Counted from the stretch's first letter, positions 10,601 to 18,528 are shown. The stretch is 64,000 nucleotides of DNA from an uncultured Lachnospiraceae bacterium (GCA_949840915.1 CATKXY010000013.1:1-64000); one strand, 5' to 3'. Numbers and translations: made by a program. The notes: generated by a model not told the origin, from the sequence alone.

Positions 10601-10869
10601 AAGTGCCGTTTACCGGTGAGGAAGTGGAGCCCGCAGTAAAGGTAGAGTTTAAGAACGGAAAGACCTGGGAGGTTGTACCTGCCGACCAGTATAAGCTGAC
10701 CTATGTGAATAATGTAAACAAAGGCAAAGCAACCGTTATTGTTACAGCTAAGAATAAGCAGGATAATCTGTATGTGGGCAGCAAGACTGTAAAATTCAGT
10801 ATTGTGGCTCAGAGTATTAAGAATCGTACGGATATCTGGAGTAATATTGCAAATCTTCTTGGTCTGTAA
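4630..10869 (+). CDS. Giant secreted multidomain pectinesterase (CE8)
   Basis: This protein of about 2080 residues removes methyl esters from pectin outside the cell. ATG 4630 is preferred because AAAGGAGGA ends directly before the upstream ATG at 4621. Residues below count from 4621. A signal peptide ends near residue 48. Three tandem repeats of about 128 residues begin at P53, P182 and P310 (GSVGDKKWVFMAETAEEAV motif), followed by a related beta-domain (about 430-550) and further beta-sandwich or CnaB-like segments. The CE8 beta-helix spans about 1122-1535 and has all family signatures: PGNYEE, SRQDTLYGG (D1340), GGTDYIFGG (D1362) and GRPWQG (R1436). The rest (about 1552-2082) is the Ig-like module shared with the gene at 1-1956. 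No classical wall anchor is seen. A terminator follows at 10894. Confidence 0.9.
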   Translation: MYRQFNLTKKLKHQLGSAISIILSVAMLVTALPMELLGIGSVEAAEALQPGSVGDMKWVFMAETAEEAVVIEGSTGIYKGLEIDATAGKLSVRNQQWAQFNTGAIIKVPVDGPCEITVNNYDTQYKVNGEAATEKTQTFTYEGSAGYVPVESTGSSYIDSIELKHLEIPDGTQDGLDKPGSVGDKKWVFMAETAEEAVVIEGSTGIYKGLEIDATAGKLAVRDEKWAQFNTGAIIKVPVDGPCEITVSAYDTQYKVNGEAATAKEQTFTYEGEAGYVPVESTGNSYIDFIELKHLGDQGTQDGVDKPGSVGDKKWVFMAETAEEAVVIEGTTGIYKGLEIDATAGKLAVRDEKWAQFNTGAIIKVPVDGPCEITVNHYDTKYKVNGEAATAQTQTFTYEGEAGYVPVEATGDSYIDSIEIKHLIDYIAEGTYLFGNMPEETARSIKGLTLEGSFADFANKHGFKANDGASALWLELSGQATITVTTCVYGNGDLKSSSGEVTTGTVKEESGTGKEFTVNAATGKTKLTLGAGAYVHSMSVTYDYVGERPVLDSKTPDVWDFGAAAVEGANNILTADVINGFYPNVTAGSKEVNIPAFVSRDINNVPAVKLVTDKTGNRLRTANTKLTRYDEASLTDKDGNVYEGHLYSNYDSSEATRLDIYLYEGDTLKCMLGSNEKPATYNLYAPNGEICGTFNYTAQNEVEEAVFHAAEDGWYKLICMDEKLVCARITREHAPVAAVSGAIDITKAQDIPANYGIIFTNMTTGQATEMTVENNAYSGKLYGGYTYQASLKGADGYVVKEGRFLELAKVESAEHKLGLEKVVQRVITGKITGLPADQLEKVELTFTVPEGYVFKPVFVLDRATGEYTLNVESGATYAVTADLVNDYDLQTTEISATEDKTADIEFKKKPVYEVTLNITGVEDASKASATFTNIDEEGYVYSFTMSEKMELRDGRYSVVVTGLGNYPVAQGLTPNVNVKGAPVTSTVPFHEISNWDFGVLNETVDFMTLDDKTYYVGLALSGAVAKNKSYLLIKPEASITIPDLKKDDKVTVKYCYEAAFKLGDVTVDEKSGSTAQIDSVEYTVKEDGNVVLEGITGTNAGQGFLCSIEVLKASAVLPYAATLSVGQDKTYKTIGDALADVRKMNRTADQKVTIMIDPGNYEEMLVVDTPNVTLKNASETPSIELKKKGVEIDKNAVRITWYYGHGYTYYSMGSDYKYNAEVLEVNKSNGYASCTNPGAGSGTYWNSTVVIAADNFNAEGIIFENSFNQYVSAKSLEDVIVAQSGAKEGTAKRAEMTTFGDTKVQEKDYVERAAALAITNNIKEVYFKNCKFVSRQDTLYGGSNVTAGFEYCSIYGGTDYIFGGMTAVFKQCDLVFNTNDQTVKGLKDDVGYITAPQQTAGRGYLMYKCTVTSTTPGVDTASKHTSKPGYFGRPWQGVTGEAVFYKTTIEKTDRFWNTGDYKLGDSLICAEGWNSSLGGESALCGEYGTIEESGVDNSANRVGWAQVFKEEKLADGTPISIQGFLGAWAAPFGPDDEKPNPPKPSMPEGLYIDVLEDEFEYTGSAIKPAIEVYNNGELLTAGIDYTVKYSNNVKACTDKTAKNAPKITVTGKGNLTGGTSTTFVIRPKDISEVSIGKIIVAKGSKATPVLVYNGMKLGTKDYTFDPATDAKKKFTEDGTITLKGKGNFGGMVVLDVKVVDKTNLKKFTVEVGKEVLTYNGEEQVPTITVKDSKTKAVLDETQYFVVYSTNKVSAGTHKFTVIGMGEYSGTVAKSYKIKPVVSKETSAFTVEGVDPDGYTFDRAGVTLDDDLEVYYSADKVLLTAGRDYKVTYSNNKKVSTDKSKAKYKITFLGDYKGSKALSGTFTINPAPLNNQTEGLKIGVANKVFNKAGIYKSAPIVTIDGVALKGSDYKVEYYLDQEMKTPMDSKNKVMQAGAKVYVKITGKGNYAPADAGSFATEEYEVCAKSESQRDMSKVKVTFVDAAGNKLTKVPFTGEEVEPAVKVEFKNGKTWEVVPADQYKLTYVNNVNKGKATVIVTAKNKQDNLYVGSKTVKFSIVAQSIKNRTDIWSNIANLLGL
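4777..5900 (+). repeat. Three tandem 384-387-nt coding repeats
   Basis: The repeat starts are at 4777, 5164 and 5548, spacings of 387 and 384 nt. Long stretches are nearly identical in DNA, for example the parts encoding KKWVFMAETAEEAV and GAIIKVPVDGPCEITV. Each unit encodes one beta-rich domain, a likely carbohydrate-binding or spacer module. The identity suggests recent duplication or continuing homogenisation. Confidence 0.85.
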
Positions 10870-10893
10870 GTCAAATACGTCAAATGAGAAAGG

Positions 10894-10926
10894 CGGCGTA
10901 CATCTGAAAGGATGTGCGCCGTTTTT
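10894..10926 (+). terminator. Rho-independent terminator after the pectinesterase gene
   Basis: CGGCGTACATC (10894-10904) pairs with GATGTGCGCCG (10911-10921) over 11 bp with one G-U, a 6-nt loop and a T5 tail. Confidence 0.9.
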
Positions 10927-10975
10927 AAATTTTTTAGGGTACATATTTTAATGCTTTCCGGGGCATTCTGTTTAT

Positions 10976-11506
10976 ATGAGACAGAGAACATTCGATTTTT
11001 ATGTGCTTTTATTTTTTCTGATTTCCTTTGCAGGCTGGCTGTGGGAGGTGGGGCTGTATCGGGTAACGCAGCATGCGTGGATAAACAGAGGTGTTTATTA
11101 TGGCCCTTATCTGCCCATTTATGGTGCAGGGGGGCTTTTGTTGTGGTTTATGCTGCATCGGCTGCACCGGAAGCCTTTCTGGACTTTTTTATTTTCGGCA
11201 GTCATCTGTTCTGTACTGGAGTATAGTACCAGCGTGTTTCTGGAGTGGAAGTGGGGAGTGCGCTGGTGGGATTATGAAGGGCATTTCCTAAATCTAAACG
11301 GACGGATCTGTCTGCTGGGAGCAATTTGTTTCGGATTGGGAGGGACTGCGCTAAACTGTTATTTGCTGCCACTATATATGAAGCTGTATCATCGTCTCTC
11401 GCGGAAATGGAGATATATCCTGTGCGGTATTTTTCTCACGGTTTTTATTTTGGATGTGACATGGTGTGCTGTGAGGCCCAACTCGGGATACGGAATTACA
11501 GGATAA
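10976..11506 (+). CDS. CmpB-type putative ABC-transporter membrane protein (PF06541)
   Basis: A 176-residue integral membrane protein with four to five hydrophobic helices. The pattern FxGWLWEVG...NRGVYYGPYLPIYGAGG and YSTSVFLEWKWGVRWWDYEGHFLNLNGRICLLGA is typical of the family named ABC_trans_CmpB, common in Clostridia. The family name implies ABC transport, but no ATPase or binding protein lies next to it, so its function is open. The start ATG at 10976 has no good Shine-Dalgarno sequence. It follows the pectinesterase terminator and precedes trkA, on the same strand. Confidence 0.75.
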   Translation: MRQRTFDFYVLLFFLISFAGWLWEVGLYRVTQHAWINRGVYYGPYLPIYGAGGLLLWFMLHRLHRKPFWTFLFSAVICSVLEYSTSVFLEWKWGVRWWDYEGHFLNLNGRICLLGAICFGLGGTALNCYLLPLYMKLYHRLSRKWRYILCGIFLTVFILDVTWCAVRPNSGYGITG

Positions 11507-11609
11507 GACACACGGCAAAATAGTTCAAGGGGAAGTGATCACGGGATTGAAAAAAAACGCAGTTGTGATAGAATAAAATATTATAGGCAGAAAGATACAG
11601 GAGGATGAC

Positions 11610-12968
11610 ATGCAGATTATTATTGTGGGCTGCGGTAAGGTAGGGATTGCACTGACGCAGCGGCTTAGCACGGAGGATAATAATATTTGTATTGTGGATG
11701 TGGACAAAGATGTAGTGCATCAGCTGGCAGCGGAATGCGACGTCATGGGCCTGGTGGGAAACGGTGCCAGCTATGGTGTGTTGGTGGAGGCAGGAATTGA
11801 GCACGCGGATCTGCTCATAGCTGTGACAGAGTCGGATGAGCTGAATCTGCTCTGCTGTGTGATTGCGAGAAAGGCATCCCGCTGTCAGACCATCGCCCGG
11901 GTCCGTAATCCCATGTATAATGTCGAGCAGCAGTTTCTGCAAAAGGAGCTGGGGCTGTCCATGATTATCAATCCTGAGCAGACTGCGGCGGCGGAGATTG
12001 CGGATCTGTTGTGTTTTCCGGGAGCTATCGGAATTGATACATTTTCCAAGGGCGGTGTAGAGATGCTGCGTTTCAGGATTCCGTCGGATTCCATGCTGCA
12101 TGAAATGTCGCTGAAGGAAGTCTCAGCCAAGATCCGCTGTGATTTTCTGATCTGTGCGGTGGACCGGGAGAATGAGGTGAGAATTCCCGACGGTAATTTT
12201 GTACTGCGTTCCGGGGATGTCATCTCTATCGTTACATCCCGCAAGAACGCCATTGAGTTTTGCGAGAAAATCAATCTCAAGACAAACGGTGTGAAAAACA
12301 CCATGATCATAGGGGGCGGCAAGATATCGCTTTATCTGGCGCAGCAGCTTCTGAATATGGGGATTGACGTCAAAATCATAGAGAGGGATATCAGGCGCTG
12401 TGAGGAACTGACGGAGCTTTTGCCGGAGGCTGTGATCGTTCATGGGGACGGAAGCAACGAGTCTCTGCTGCAGGAGGAGCGTATTGATAAGATGGCGTCT
12501 TTTGTGGCGCTGACCAATATGGATGAAGAGAATATTCTGCTGTCGCTGTTTGCCAAAAAGAGGGTGAGCAGTAAAGTTGTGACAAAAATCAACCGGCTGC
12601 AGCTCAACGAAGTCATACATAATCTGGACATGGACAGTGTAGTGTATCCGAATCTTCTGACTGCACAGAAAATTTTGCAGTATGTGCGCGCCACCAAGAA
12701 TTCTATCGGCAGCAATGTGCAGACCTTGTACCGGCTCTACAACGACAGGGTGGAGGCGCTGGAGTTTCATGTGTCGGATAACTCTCATATAACAGGGATT
12801 CCTCTGCAGAATCTCCAATTGAAATCAGGGCTGCTCATCTGTTGTATCACGCGGAATAATCAGTTGATCATACCTGACGGACAGGCGTGTATCCTGCCCG
12901 GGGATTCTATCATTGTGGTGACTACAAGACTGGGTCTGCAGGATGCCAGGGATATTTTGAAGGGCTGA
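11610..12968 (+). CDS. trkA: Trk potassium uptake system regulatory subunit TrkA
   Basis: The 452-residue protein has two RCK units in tandem, each a Rossmann nucleotide-binding domain plus a small TrkA-C domain. The first Rossmann motif is IIIVGCGKVG near the N-terminus, with the NAD-binding acid in CIVDVD. The second begins at about residue 229 (NTMIIGGGKIS) with IIERD. TrkA forms a cytosolic gating ring that binds NAD(H)/ATP and controls the TrkH channel. The start is supported by AGGAGG 9 nt upstream. trkH begins 12 nt after the stop, so both subunits are surely co-transcribed. Confidence 0.93.
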   Translation: MQIIIVGCGKVGIALTQRLSTEDNNICIVDVDKDVVHQLAAECDVMGLVGNGASYGVLVEAGIEHADLLIAVTESDELNLLCCVIARKASRCQTIARVRNPMYNVEQQFLQKELGLSMIINPEQTAAAEIADLLCFPGAIGIDTFSKGGVEMLRFRIPSDSMLHEMSLKEVSAKIRCDFLICAVDRENEVRIPDGNFVLRSGDVISIVTSRKNAIEFCEKINLKTNGVKNTMIIGGGKISLYLAQQLLNMGIDVKIIERDIRRCEELTELLPEAVIVHGDGSNESLLQEERIDKMASFVALTNMDEENILLSLFAKKRVSSKVVTKINRLQLNEVIHNLDMDSVVYPNLLTAQKILQYVRATKNSIGSNVQTLYRLYNDRVEALEFHVSDNSHITGIPLQNLQLKSGLLICCITRNNQLIIPDGQACILPGDSIIVVTTRLGLQDARDILKG

Positions 12969-12980
12969 GGATAAAAGTGT

Positions 12981-14420
12981 ATGAATTATTCCATTATTCG
13001 ATATGTGCTGGGAACAGTGTTGAAATTTGAGAGTCTGTTTTTGCTTCTGCCGGTGTTTGTGGGTGTTATTTATGGGGAGAGAAGCGCGTGGTCCTTTCTG
13101 GTGGTTGCATTGATGTGTCTGGGTGCGGGAGGACTTCTGAGCTTTCGCAAGCCGAAAAGCTATGTTTTCTACGCTTTGGAAGGTTTTGTAAGTGTATCCT
13201 TGAGCTGGGTGGTCTTAAGTCTTTTCGGGGCCCTGCCCTTCTGGGTCAGCAGGGAGATTCCCTCTTTTACGGATGCTGTTTTTGAGGCGGTTTCGGGCTT
13301 TACTACCACGGGGGCCAGCATTTTGTCCGATGTGGAAGCACTTTCTCACTGCTGTCTGTTCTGGCGCAGCTTTACGCATTGGATCGGAGGCATGGGGGTT
13401 TTGGTGTTTGTGCTGGCGGTATTTCCGATGCGGGGCGGACAGACCATGTTTCTCATGAAGGCGGAAAGTCCGGGGCCCTCTGTGGAAAAGCTGGTGCCCA
13501 GAGTCAGGACCACGGCAACGATTCTCTATGGGGTCTATACAATTATGACTTTTGTTGAGATCATTTTACTGTATGCCACAGGGATGTCACTATTTGATTC
13601 GGTGACCCTCTCCATGGGTACGGCGGGAACAGGCGGTTTTGGCGTGCTCAACGACAGTGTGGGAAGTTATGCGCCCCATCTGCAGGTAATTATTACCGTA
13701 TTCATGATTTTGTTCGGCATTAATTTTAATATTTATTATCTTTTGCTGCGTAAAAAACCCGGGGCTGTCCTGCGTTCTGAGGAGCTGCGGGCTTATCTGG
13801 GCATCATAGCGGCCAGCGGTCTGTTGATTGCATGGAATATCAGAAAGATATTCCCCGATCCGCTGGAGGCGCTGCGGCATTCTTTTTTCCAGGTGGCTTC
13901 CATTATCACCACCACCGGATATTCCACGGTGGATTTTAATGTATGGCCCCAGTTTTCCACCGGAATTCTGGTCTTGCTGATGTTTGTGGGGGCCTGTGCG
14001 GGCAGTACGGGAGGTGGTATGAAGGTATCCCGTATTGTGATTATGATCAAAAATATGATGAAGGAGATTTTTCTCATCAATCATCCCCATGGTGTACGAA
14101 AGATCAAGCTGGACGGGCGTACGGTGGAGAGAGAGACATTGCGGTCCATTCATACTTTTGTGGTGAGCTATGCGCTGATCTATGTGGTTTCCATGCTGTT
14201 GATCAGTCTGGATAATTTTGATTTTACCACGAATTTTACGGCCGTTGCGGCTACGATCAACAATATAGGACCGGGATTGTCCATGGTTGGGCCAGCAGCT
14301 AATTTTGGCATATTTTCCGCGTTTTCCAAATATGTCCTGATATTTGATATGCTGGCGGGACGTCTGGAGCTTCTGCCCATGGTAGTGCTGTTTGCTCCCA
14401 TCACATGGAAACGCCGTTGA
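12981..14420 (+). CDS. trkH: Trk potassium uptake channel subunit TrkH
   Basis: A 479-residue polytopic membrane protein of the TrkH/KtrB superfamily. Four pore-loop filter motifs are visible in order: TTTGAS, GTAGTGGFG, TTTGYST and NNIGPGLS, each with the conserved filter glycine. The length fits TrkH. It forms the K+ pore in the cytoplasmic membrane and is gated by TrkA, encoded immediately upstream. No c-di-AMP (ydaO) or other riboswitch fits into the 103-nt gap before trkA. Confidence 0.93.
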   Translation: MNYSIIRYVLGTVLKFESLFLLLPVFVGVIYGERSAWSFLVVALMCLGAGGLLSFRKPKSYVFYALEGFVSVSLSWVVLSLFGALPFWVSREIPSFTDAVFEAVSGFTTTGASILSDVEALSHCCLFWRSFTHWIGGMGVLVFVLAVFPMRGGQTMFLMKAESPGPSVEKLVPRVRTTATILYGVYTIMTFVEIILLYATGMSLFDSVTLSMGTAGTGGFGVLNDSVGSYAPHLQVIITVFMILFGINFNIYYLLLRKKPGAVLRSEELRAYLGIIAASGLLIAWNIRKIFPDPLEALRHSFFQVASIITTTGYSTVDFNVWPQFSTGILVLLMFVGACAGSTGGGMKVSRIVIMIKNMMKEIFLINHPHGVRKIKLDGRTVERETLRSIHTFVVSYALIYVVSMLLISLDNFDFTTNFTAVAATINNIGPGLSMVGPAANFGIFSAFSKYVLIFDMLAGRLELLPMVVLFAPITWKRR

Positions 14421-14569
14421 CAGATGTATACATATGTAAAATGCCGGCAGCTATGATGGATAATTCTGGAAAAAGAGAAAATTAAGATATTTTAAATGGA
14501 CAAATGATGAGATTGAATATAAAATAAGAATTGGAGTTTTAAAAAAGATTTCTACGAAAGGAATATCTC

Positions 14570-15841
14570 ATGAAGATGAAGTATTTGAAGACGAAACAGA
14601 TCATTGCAGCAGTTCTGGCTGCGGCCTGTATGCTGACTGCCTGCGGAACTCCCGCGGATAGTCCGATCATTCAGGAGATTGAACCCGAATCAACAGTTGT
14701 ACCTACTTCCGGTGAAACGGAATCCTCTTCCGAAGAGGCAGAGAAAGAGTTTTCTGTGATCAGTGAGAGAACCGAGGTAAACGGACAGATGCAGAGCTAT
14801 CTCACCGGTGAGTGGAAGGACACGGATATTGTTCAGAGGAGACCGCTGGCGATCATGGTACCCAACAATCCCCCTGCCATGCCGCAGCACGGCCTTTCCA
14901 AGGCAAGCATCATCTATGAGGCTCCCGTGGAGGGACGCATCACACGTCTGATGGCTGTAGTCGAGGATTATGATGATCTGACTTATATCGGGCCCATCCG
15001 CAGCAGCCGTGACTATTTTGTGTATGAGGCCATGGCACTGGATGCTATTTACTGTCACTGGGGTCTGGCGGTTCCCTATGTTCAGGAGCTGCTCAATTCC
15101 AGCAGAGTGGATAATATTTCTCAGTCGGTCGGCGGCATTTCGAGCCCTTATGAACCGGCCTTTTCGAGAAGAAAGGATCGTAAGAGCGGCGGTTATGCCA
15201 CGGAGTTTACGGCATATATGTGGCTTAAGGAGGCAGGCCCCAGCGATGGCACGGATGCTCCCGAGAGTTCCGTGAAGGGTTATAGTGCAGGTGTGGAGAC
15301 CAAGGGTTACGGCAAGACCTACAAGGATTCCGGACGTTTCGACAAGCTCAACAGAGGTTATGAGGCGTTCCCGTTTGCCAATGACTGCACGGCTAAGTAT
15401 GAGGAGTTTCCCGATGCGCTGGAGATCCGTCCCGGTGGAAGCAAGAGCAACAAGGGCGGTTACAGCTCAAACGGTGCATGTTTCACCTACAATGAGGCGG
15501 ACGGATTGTATTATCGCTCTCAGTACGGTGACAAGCAGATTGATGAGCTCACAGGCGAGCAGCTTGCGGTAACCAATGTAGTATTTAAGGTCTGTCACGG
15601 TGAGGTGAGAGACGACCACGATTATCTGGCTTTTGCGGTGCATGGTTCAGGAGATGCCTATGTATTTACCAACGGTAAGAAGATCAAGGCTACCTGGAAG
15701 CACGATAGTGATTATGATGCCAATCATTACTACGATGAGAATGGCAATGAGATTGTCTTCAATCAGGGCAGTACCTGGTTCTGCAATATCTGGGAGGAGT
15801 ATGCTCAGTATGCGGAGGCAGACGGCGAGAAACTCTTTTAA
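14570..15841 (+). CDS. DUF3048 (YerB-like) lipoprotein
   Basis: The 423-residue protein starts with a lipoprotein signal peptide whose lipobox is LTAC, so it should be tethered to the outer face of the membrane. After a Ser/Glu-rich linker come the conserved DUF3048 features: PLAIMVPNNPPAMPQHGLSK, YEAPVEGRITRLMA and IGPIRSSRDYF near the start of the domain, and a C-terminal half with FNQGSTWFCNIW. The family includes Bacillus YerB and has no firmly established biochemical role. It is monocistronic: AAAGGA lies before the ATG, a 149-nt leader lies upstream, and a strong hairpin terminator is at 15896. Confidence 0.85.
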   Translation: MKMKYLKTKQIIAAVLAAACMLTACGTPADSPIIQEIEPESTVVPTSGETESSSEEAEKEFSVISERTEVNGQMQSYLTGEWKDTDIVQRRPLAIMVPNNPPAMPQHGLSKASIIYEAPVEGRITRLMAVVEDYDDLTYIGPIRSSRDYFVYEAMALDAIYCHWGLAVPYVQELLNSSRVDNISQSVGGISSPYEPAFSRRKDRKSGGYATEFTAYMWLKEAGPSDGTDAPESSVKGYSAGVETKGYGKTYKDSGRFDKLNRGYEAFPFANDCTAKYEEFPDALEIRPGGSKSNKGGYSSNGACFTYNEADGLYYRSQYGDKQIDELTGEQLAVTNVVFKVCHGEVRDDHDYLAFAVHGSGDAYVFTNGKKIKATWKHDSDYDANHYYDENGNEIVFNQGSTWFCNIWEEYAQYAEADGEKLF

Positions 15842-15895
15842 GCTTCTCTGACCGGCTTTATTCCTTGAAAAAATAAGAACATAAAATGGATTAAT

Positions 15896-15954
15896 AAAAA
15901 GACAGTGGTTTTTGCTGAAGTAGGCAAATTTATAGCGGAAACCACTGTCTTTTT
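15896..15954. terminator. Long-stem terminator
   Basis: AAAAAGACAGTGGTTT (15896-15911) and AAACCACTGTCTTTTT (15939-15954) form a perfect 16-bp inverted repeat with a 27-nt loop. The A- and T-tracts could work in both directions. Confidence 0.85.
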
Positions 15955-15985
15955 GTTATACACTGTATAGGAAGGGAGCCGTATT

Positions 15986-17371
15986 ATGAAGATAAATCAG
16001 AAATTCAATCAGGAAATGATCTTAAAGGGAAATATGCTGAAGGCAATTCTGACTCTGGCAATACCGGTGGTGATTAACAGTTTCTTGCAGACAATGTATA
16101 ATCTGACGGATACCTACTGGCTGGGAAAGATCGGCACCAATGAACTGGCGGCCATCAATCTGGTGACACCGGTACAGAATATCATTATCAATTTCGGAAT
16201 GGGAATTACCGTGGCGGGATCCGTACTCATCTCGCAATATATCGGCGGAGGGGAGAAGGAACATGCCAAGAGTATGGCCAATCAGATTTTTGCCTGTGCC
16301 ATGGGATTTTCATTGGTCTGTGCGGCGGTAGTATTTTTTATAACACCGGGTGTCGTGGGTTGGCTTAGAGCGGATGGAGCCACCTATCATCACGCTTGTA
16401 CTTACCTGCGCATTGTGGTGTGGGATATGCCGTTTCTGTACATGGTCAATATTTTTTCTGCAGTGCATCAGGCGCAGGGAGATACAGTACGTCCCATGCT
16501 TCTGAATCTGGTGGGAATCCTGTTAAATATGGTATTGGATCCGCTGTTTATGGTGGGCATGAATATGGGAACCGCCGGAGCCGCGTCTGCTACGCTGCTG
16601 GCGAAGGTGCCGCCTGCAGTGGTTGCATTCTGCATACTCTGCAGACGCGGCGACGGGGTATATCTGGATGTACGCAGTATCCGCTTCAGGCTGGAGGATA
16701 TCAAAATGATTCTGCGTATCGGTCTGCCCACGGCTGTGGGAGGCAGTACCATGCAGCTGGGATTTTTGCTGATGAGCAGGAATGTGTACGCATACGGCGA
16801 TCAGGCCATGGCCGCTTACGGTATCGGCAACAAGATCAATGGTCTGATCTCAATGCCCAGCAATGCCATCGGTTCGGCTGTGGCTACGATCGTGGGACAG
16901 AATATGGGGGCCAGGCAGGTGGAACGCGCCAGGGAGGGTTATCTGCTCTCCATGAAAATTGCGGTTGCATTTTTGTTCATAGGTGGTATGATCTTATCAA
17001 GGGATGTGATTTCCACATATATTGTGAGTATCTTTTCGGATGATGCGCAAGTGGTGGCCATGGCTGCGGATTTCCTGAGCATTATGGCGTTCTGGTGTTT
17101 TACCAACGGGGTCTATAATGCTACCACCGGATTGTTTCAGGGAACAGGCCACACAGAGTTTACAATGGCCATTGACGCCGCGAGGTTATGGGTGTTCCGT
17201 TTTCTGACCATATGGTTCTGCGAGACCATTCTGCATATGGGAGTGCGCAGCATCTGGTATTCCGTGGTTGTCAGCAATGGAATCTGTTCCGCGATCTGGC
17301 TTATATTCTATAAGAGTAATATCTGGAAAAAATCCAGGATCAGGGTGGGGAAGGATGAGACCAAAGCGTAG
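15986..17371 (+). CDS. MATE family multidrug/toxin exporter
   Basis: The 461-residue protein has about 12 hydrophobic helices in two related halves. It carries MATE landmarks: the N-terminal PVVINSFLQTMYNLTDTYWLGKIGTNELAAINL segment, QAQGDTVRPM around residue 165, and FLLMSRN...AAYGIGNKINGLISMPSNAIGSAVATIVGQNMGA in the second half. Members export cationic compounds or metabolites by sodium or proton antiport. The substrate is unknown. The start has GGAAGGGAG upstream. The last 17 nt overlap the start of the DUF3810 gene, so translation of the two is probably coupled. Confidence 0.92.
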   Translation: MKINQKFNQEMILKGNMLKAILTLAIPVVINSFLQTMYNLTDTYWLGKIGTNELAAINLVTPVQNIIINFGMGITVAGSVLISQYIGGGEKEHAKSMANQIFACAMGFSLVCAAVVFFITPGVVGWLRADGATYHHACTYLRIVVWDMPFLYMVNIFSAVHQAQGDTVRPMLLNLVGILLNMVLDPLFMVGMNMGTAGAASATLLAKVPPAVVAFCILCRRGDGVYLDVRSIRFRLEDIKMILRIGLPTAVGGSTMQLGFLLMSRNVYAYGDQAMAAYGIGNKINGLISMPSNAIGSAVATIVGQNMGARQVERAREGYLLSMKIAVAFLFIGGMILSRDVISTYIVSIFSDDAQVVAMAADFLSIMAFWCFTNGVYNATTGLFQGTGHTEFTMAIDAARLWVFRFLTIWFCETILHMGVRSIWYSVVVSNGICSAIWLIFYKSNIWKKSRIRVGKDETKA

Positions 17372-18503
17372 AGCTATACTTTACATCAGTATTGCGATTC
17401 TGACAGTGCTGCTCAATCTATTGGCTTGGAGCAGCACTGCGTTCTGTGATGCTTATGTGGCTTATGTCTTTCCTATATGGATAAATACCTACGGGAGATT
17501 GACGGGACTTTTTCCCTTTTCTGTCGGCGAGTGGATGCTGGTGCTTGGTATGATAGCGGTGGTGCTCACGGTAGTAATTGCTGCAGCGTTTGCCGTATTG
17601 CCGCGGTCTTTTGTAAAAGCATACTTTCGATTTGGCGCATGGGTGCTTCTGTGCGTGTGTCTGATCATGACATTGAACTGTTCCATGCTTTATCATGTCA
17701 CCCCGTTTGCCGAACAGTATCTGGGAGGAGAACCCGGGGAATATTCCGTGGACGAGCTTGTGAGAGTTCGCAATTTTGTGGTGTCCCAGTGTAACCGTCT
17801 GTCGGCAGAGGCAGCGCGGGATGAGCGGGGGTACGTTATCTATCCGGGCGATGAATCGGTTCTGCAGAGGAAGGCATGTCAGGAGATGGGGCGCCTGGGA
17901 GAGGACTATGTCAGATTAAGAGGCTATTATCCCAGACCGAAGCCCATGTTGTTTTCGGATTTTATGTGTCAGCAGAATATGCTGGGATGGTATTTTCCCT
18001 TTTCGCTGGAGGCCAATTATAACCGGGTGGCGTATATTATGAACCGGCCGGCTTCCATGTGTCATGAGCTGGCGCATCTCAAGGGATATATTTATGAGGA
18101 TGAAGCGAACTTTATAGCATATCTGGCCTGTGTAGAGTCAGATGATATCTATTTTGAATACAGTGGCTATCTGAGTGTGCTGGGTTATCTGGAGCGTGAT
18201 CTGCAGAACGCTGCCGTGCAGGATCCCGAAGGATATGCGCAGGCCTGTGCCGCACATGATTTGGAAAGGCTTTCGGATGCGGTGATTGCGGACGACCGGT
18301 TTGTCACGGAGGAAGAGTGGGAGCGCATTAACGGTAAGGCATTACTGGACACGGAGACGGTGGACAAGGCCACGGATGCCTTTCTGAATACTACCCTGAA
18401 GGCCAATGGCATATCGGACGGAACCGTCAGCTACAGCCGTGTGGTAAAGCTTTTGCTGCAGTATTATCGTGGGAATTTTAATAAATTTCCGAAAAGCACT
18501 TGA
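17355..18503 (+). CDS. DUF3810 membrane protein with HExxH motif
   Basis: The 382-residue protein has three N-terminal hydrophobic segments followed by an exposed domain. The start at 17355 overlaps the end of the MATE gene by 17 nt and has GGGGAAGG upstream; longer in-frame starts lie deep inside that gene. The exposed domain carries CHELAHLKGYIYEDEANFIAYLAC (shown here in parts: HELAH from H237, then EDEANF), an HExxH plus downstream glutamate pattern of zinc metallopeptidases. DUF3810 has no established function. From the motif it may be a membrane-anchored metallopeptidase facing outward; this is inference. The stop codon lies inside the -35 box of the tRNA promoter. Confidence 0.8.
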   Translation: MRPKRRAILYISIAILTVLLNLLAWSSTAFCDAYVAYVFPIWINTYGRLTGLFPFSVGEWMLVLGMIAVVLTVVIAAAFAVLPRSFVKAYFRFGAWVLLCVCLIMTLNCSMLYHVTPFAEQYLGGEPGEYSVDELVRVRNFVVSQCNRLSAEAARDERGYVIYPGDESVLQRKACQEMGRLGEDYVRLRGYYPRPKPMLFSDFMCQQNMLGWYFPFSLEANYNRVAYIMNRPASMCHELAHLKGYIYEDEANFIAYLACVESDDIYFEYSGYLSVLGYLERDLQNAAVQDPEGYAQACAAHDLERLSDAVIADDRFVTEEEWERINGKALLDTETVDKATDAFLNTTLKANGISDGTVSYSRVVKLLLQYYRGNFNKFPKST

Positions 18504-18528
18504 CATTTTAAACCAGAACATGTAAAAT
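18500..18528 (+). promoter_or_regulatory. Promoter of the tRNA-Gly pair
   Basis: TTGACA (18500-18505), a 17-nt spacer and TAAAAT (18523-18528) form a near-consensus promoter. The -35 box contains the stop codon of the preceding gene (18501-18503). Confidence 0.75.

Noticed and set aside
9529..10944. Long open frame (471 codons) antisense to the pectinesterase C-terminal region
   Set aside because: It has no start signal or recognisable motif and arises from the codon bias of the repetitive sense gene. Similar antisense frames lie at 955-1914 and 4900-6012.
11507..11609. Riboswitch (c-di-AMP type) before trkA
   Set aside because: The gap is only 103 nt, and no conserved ydaO-type core could be recognised.
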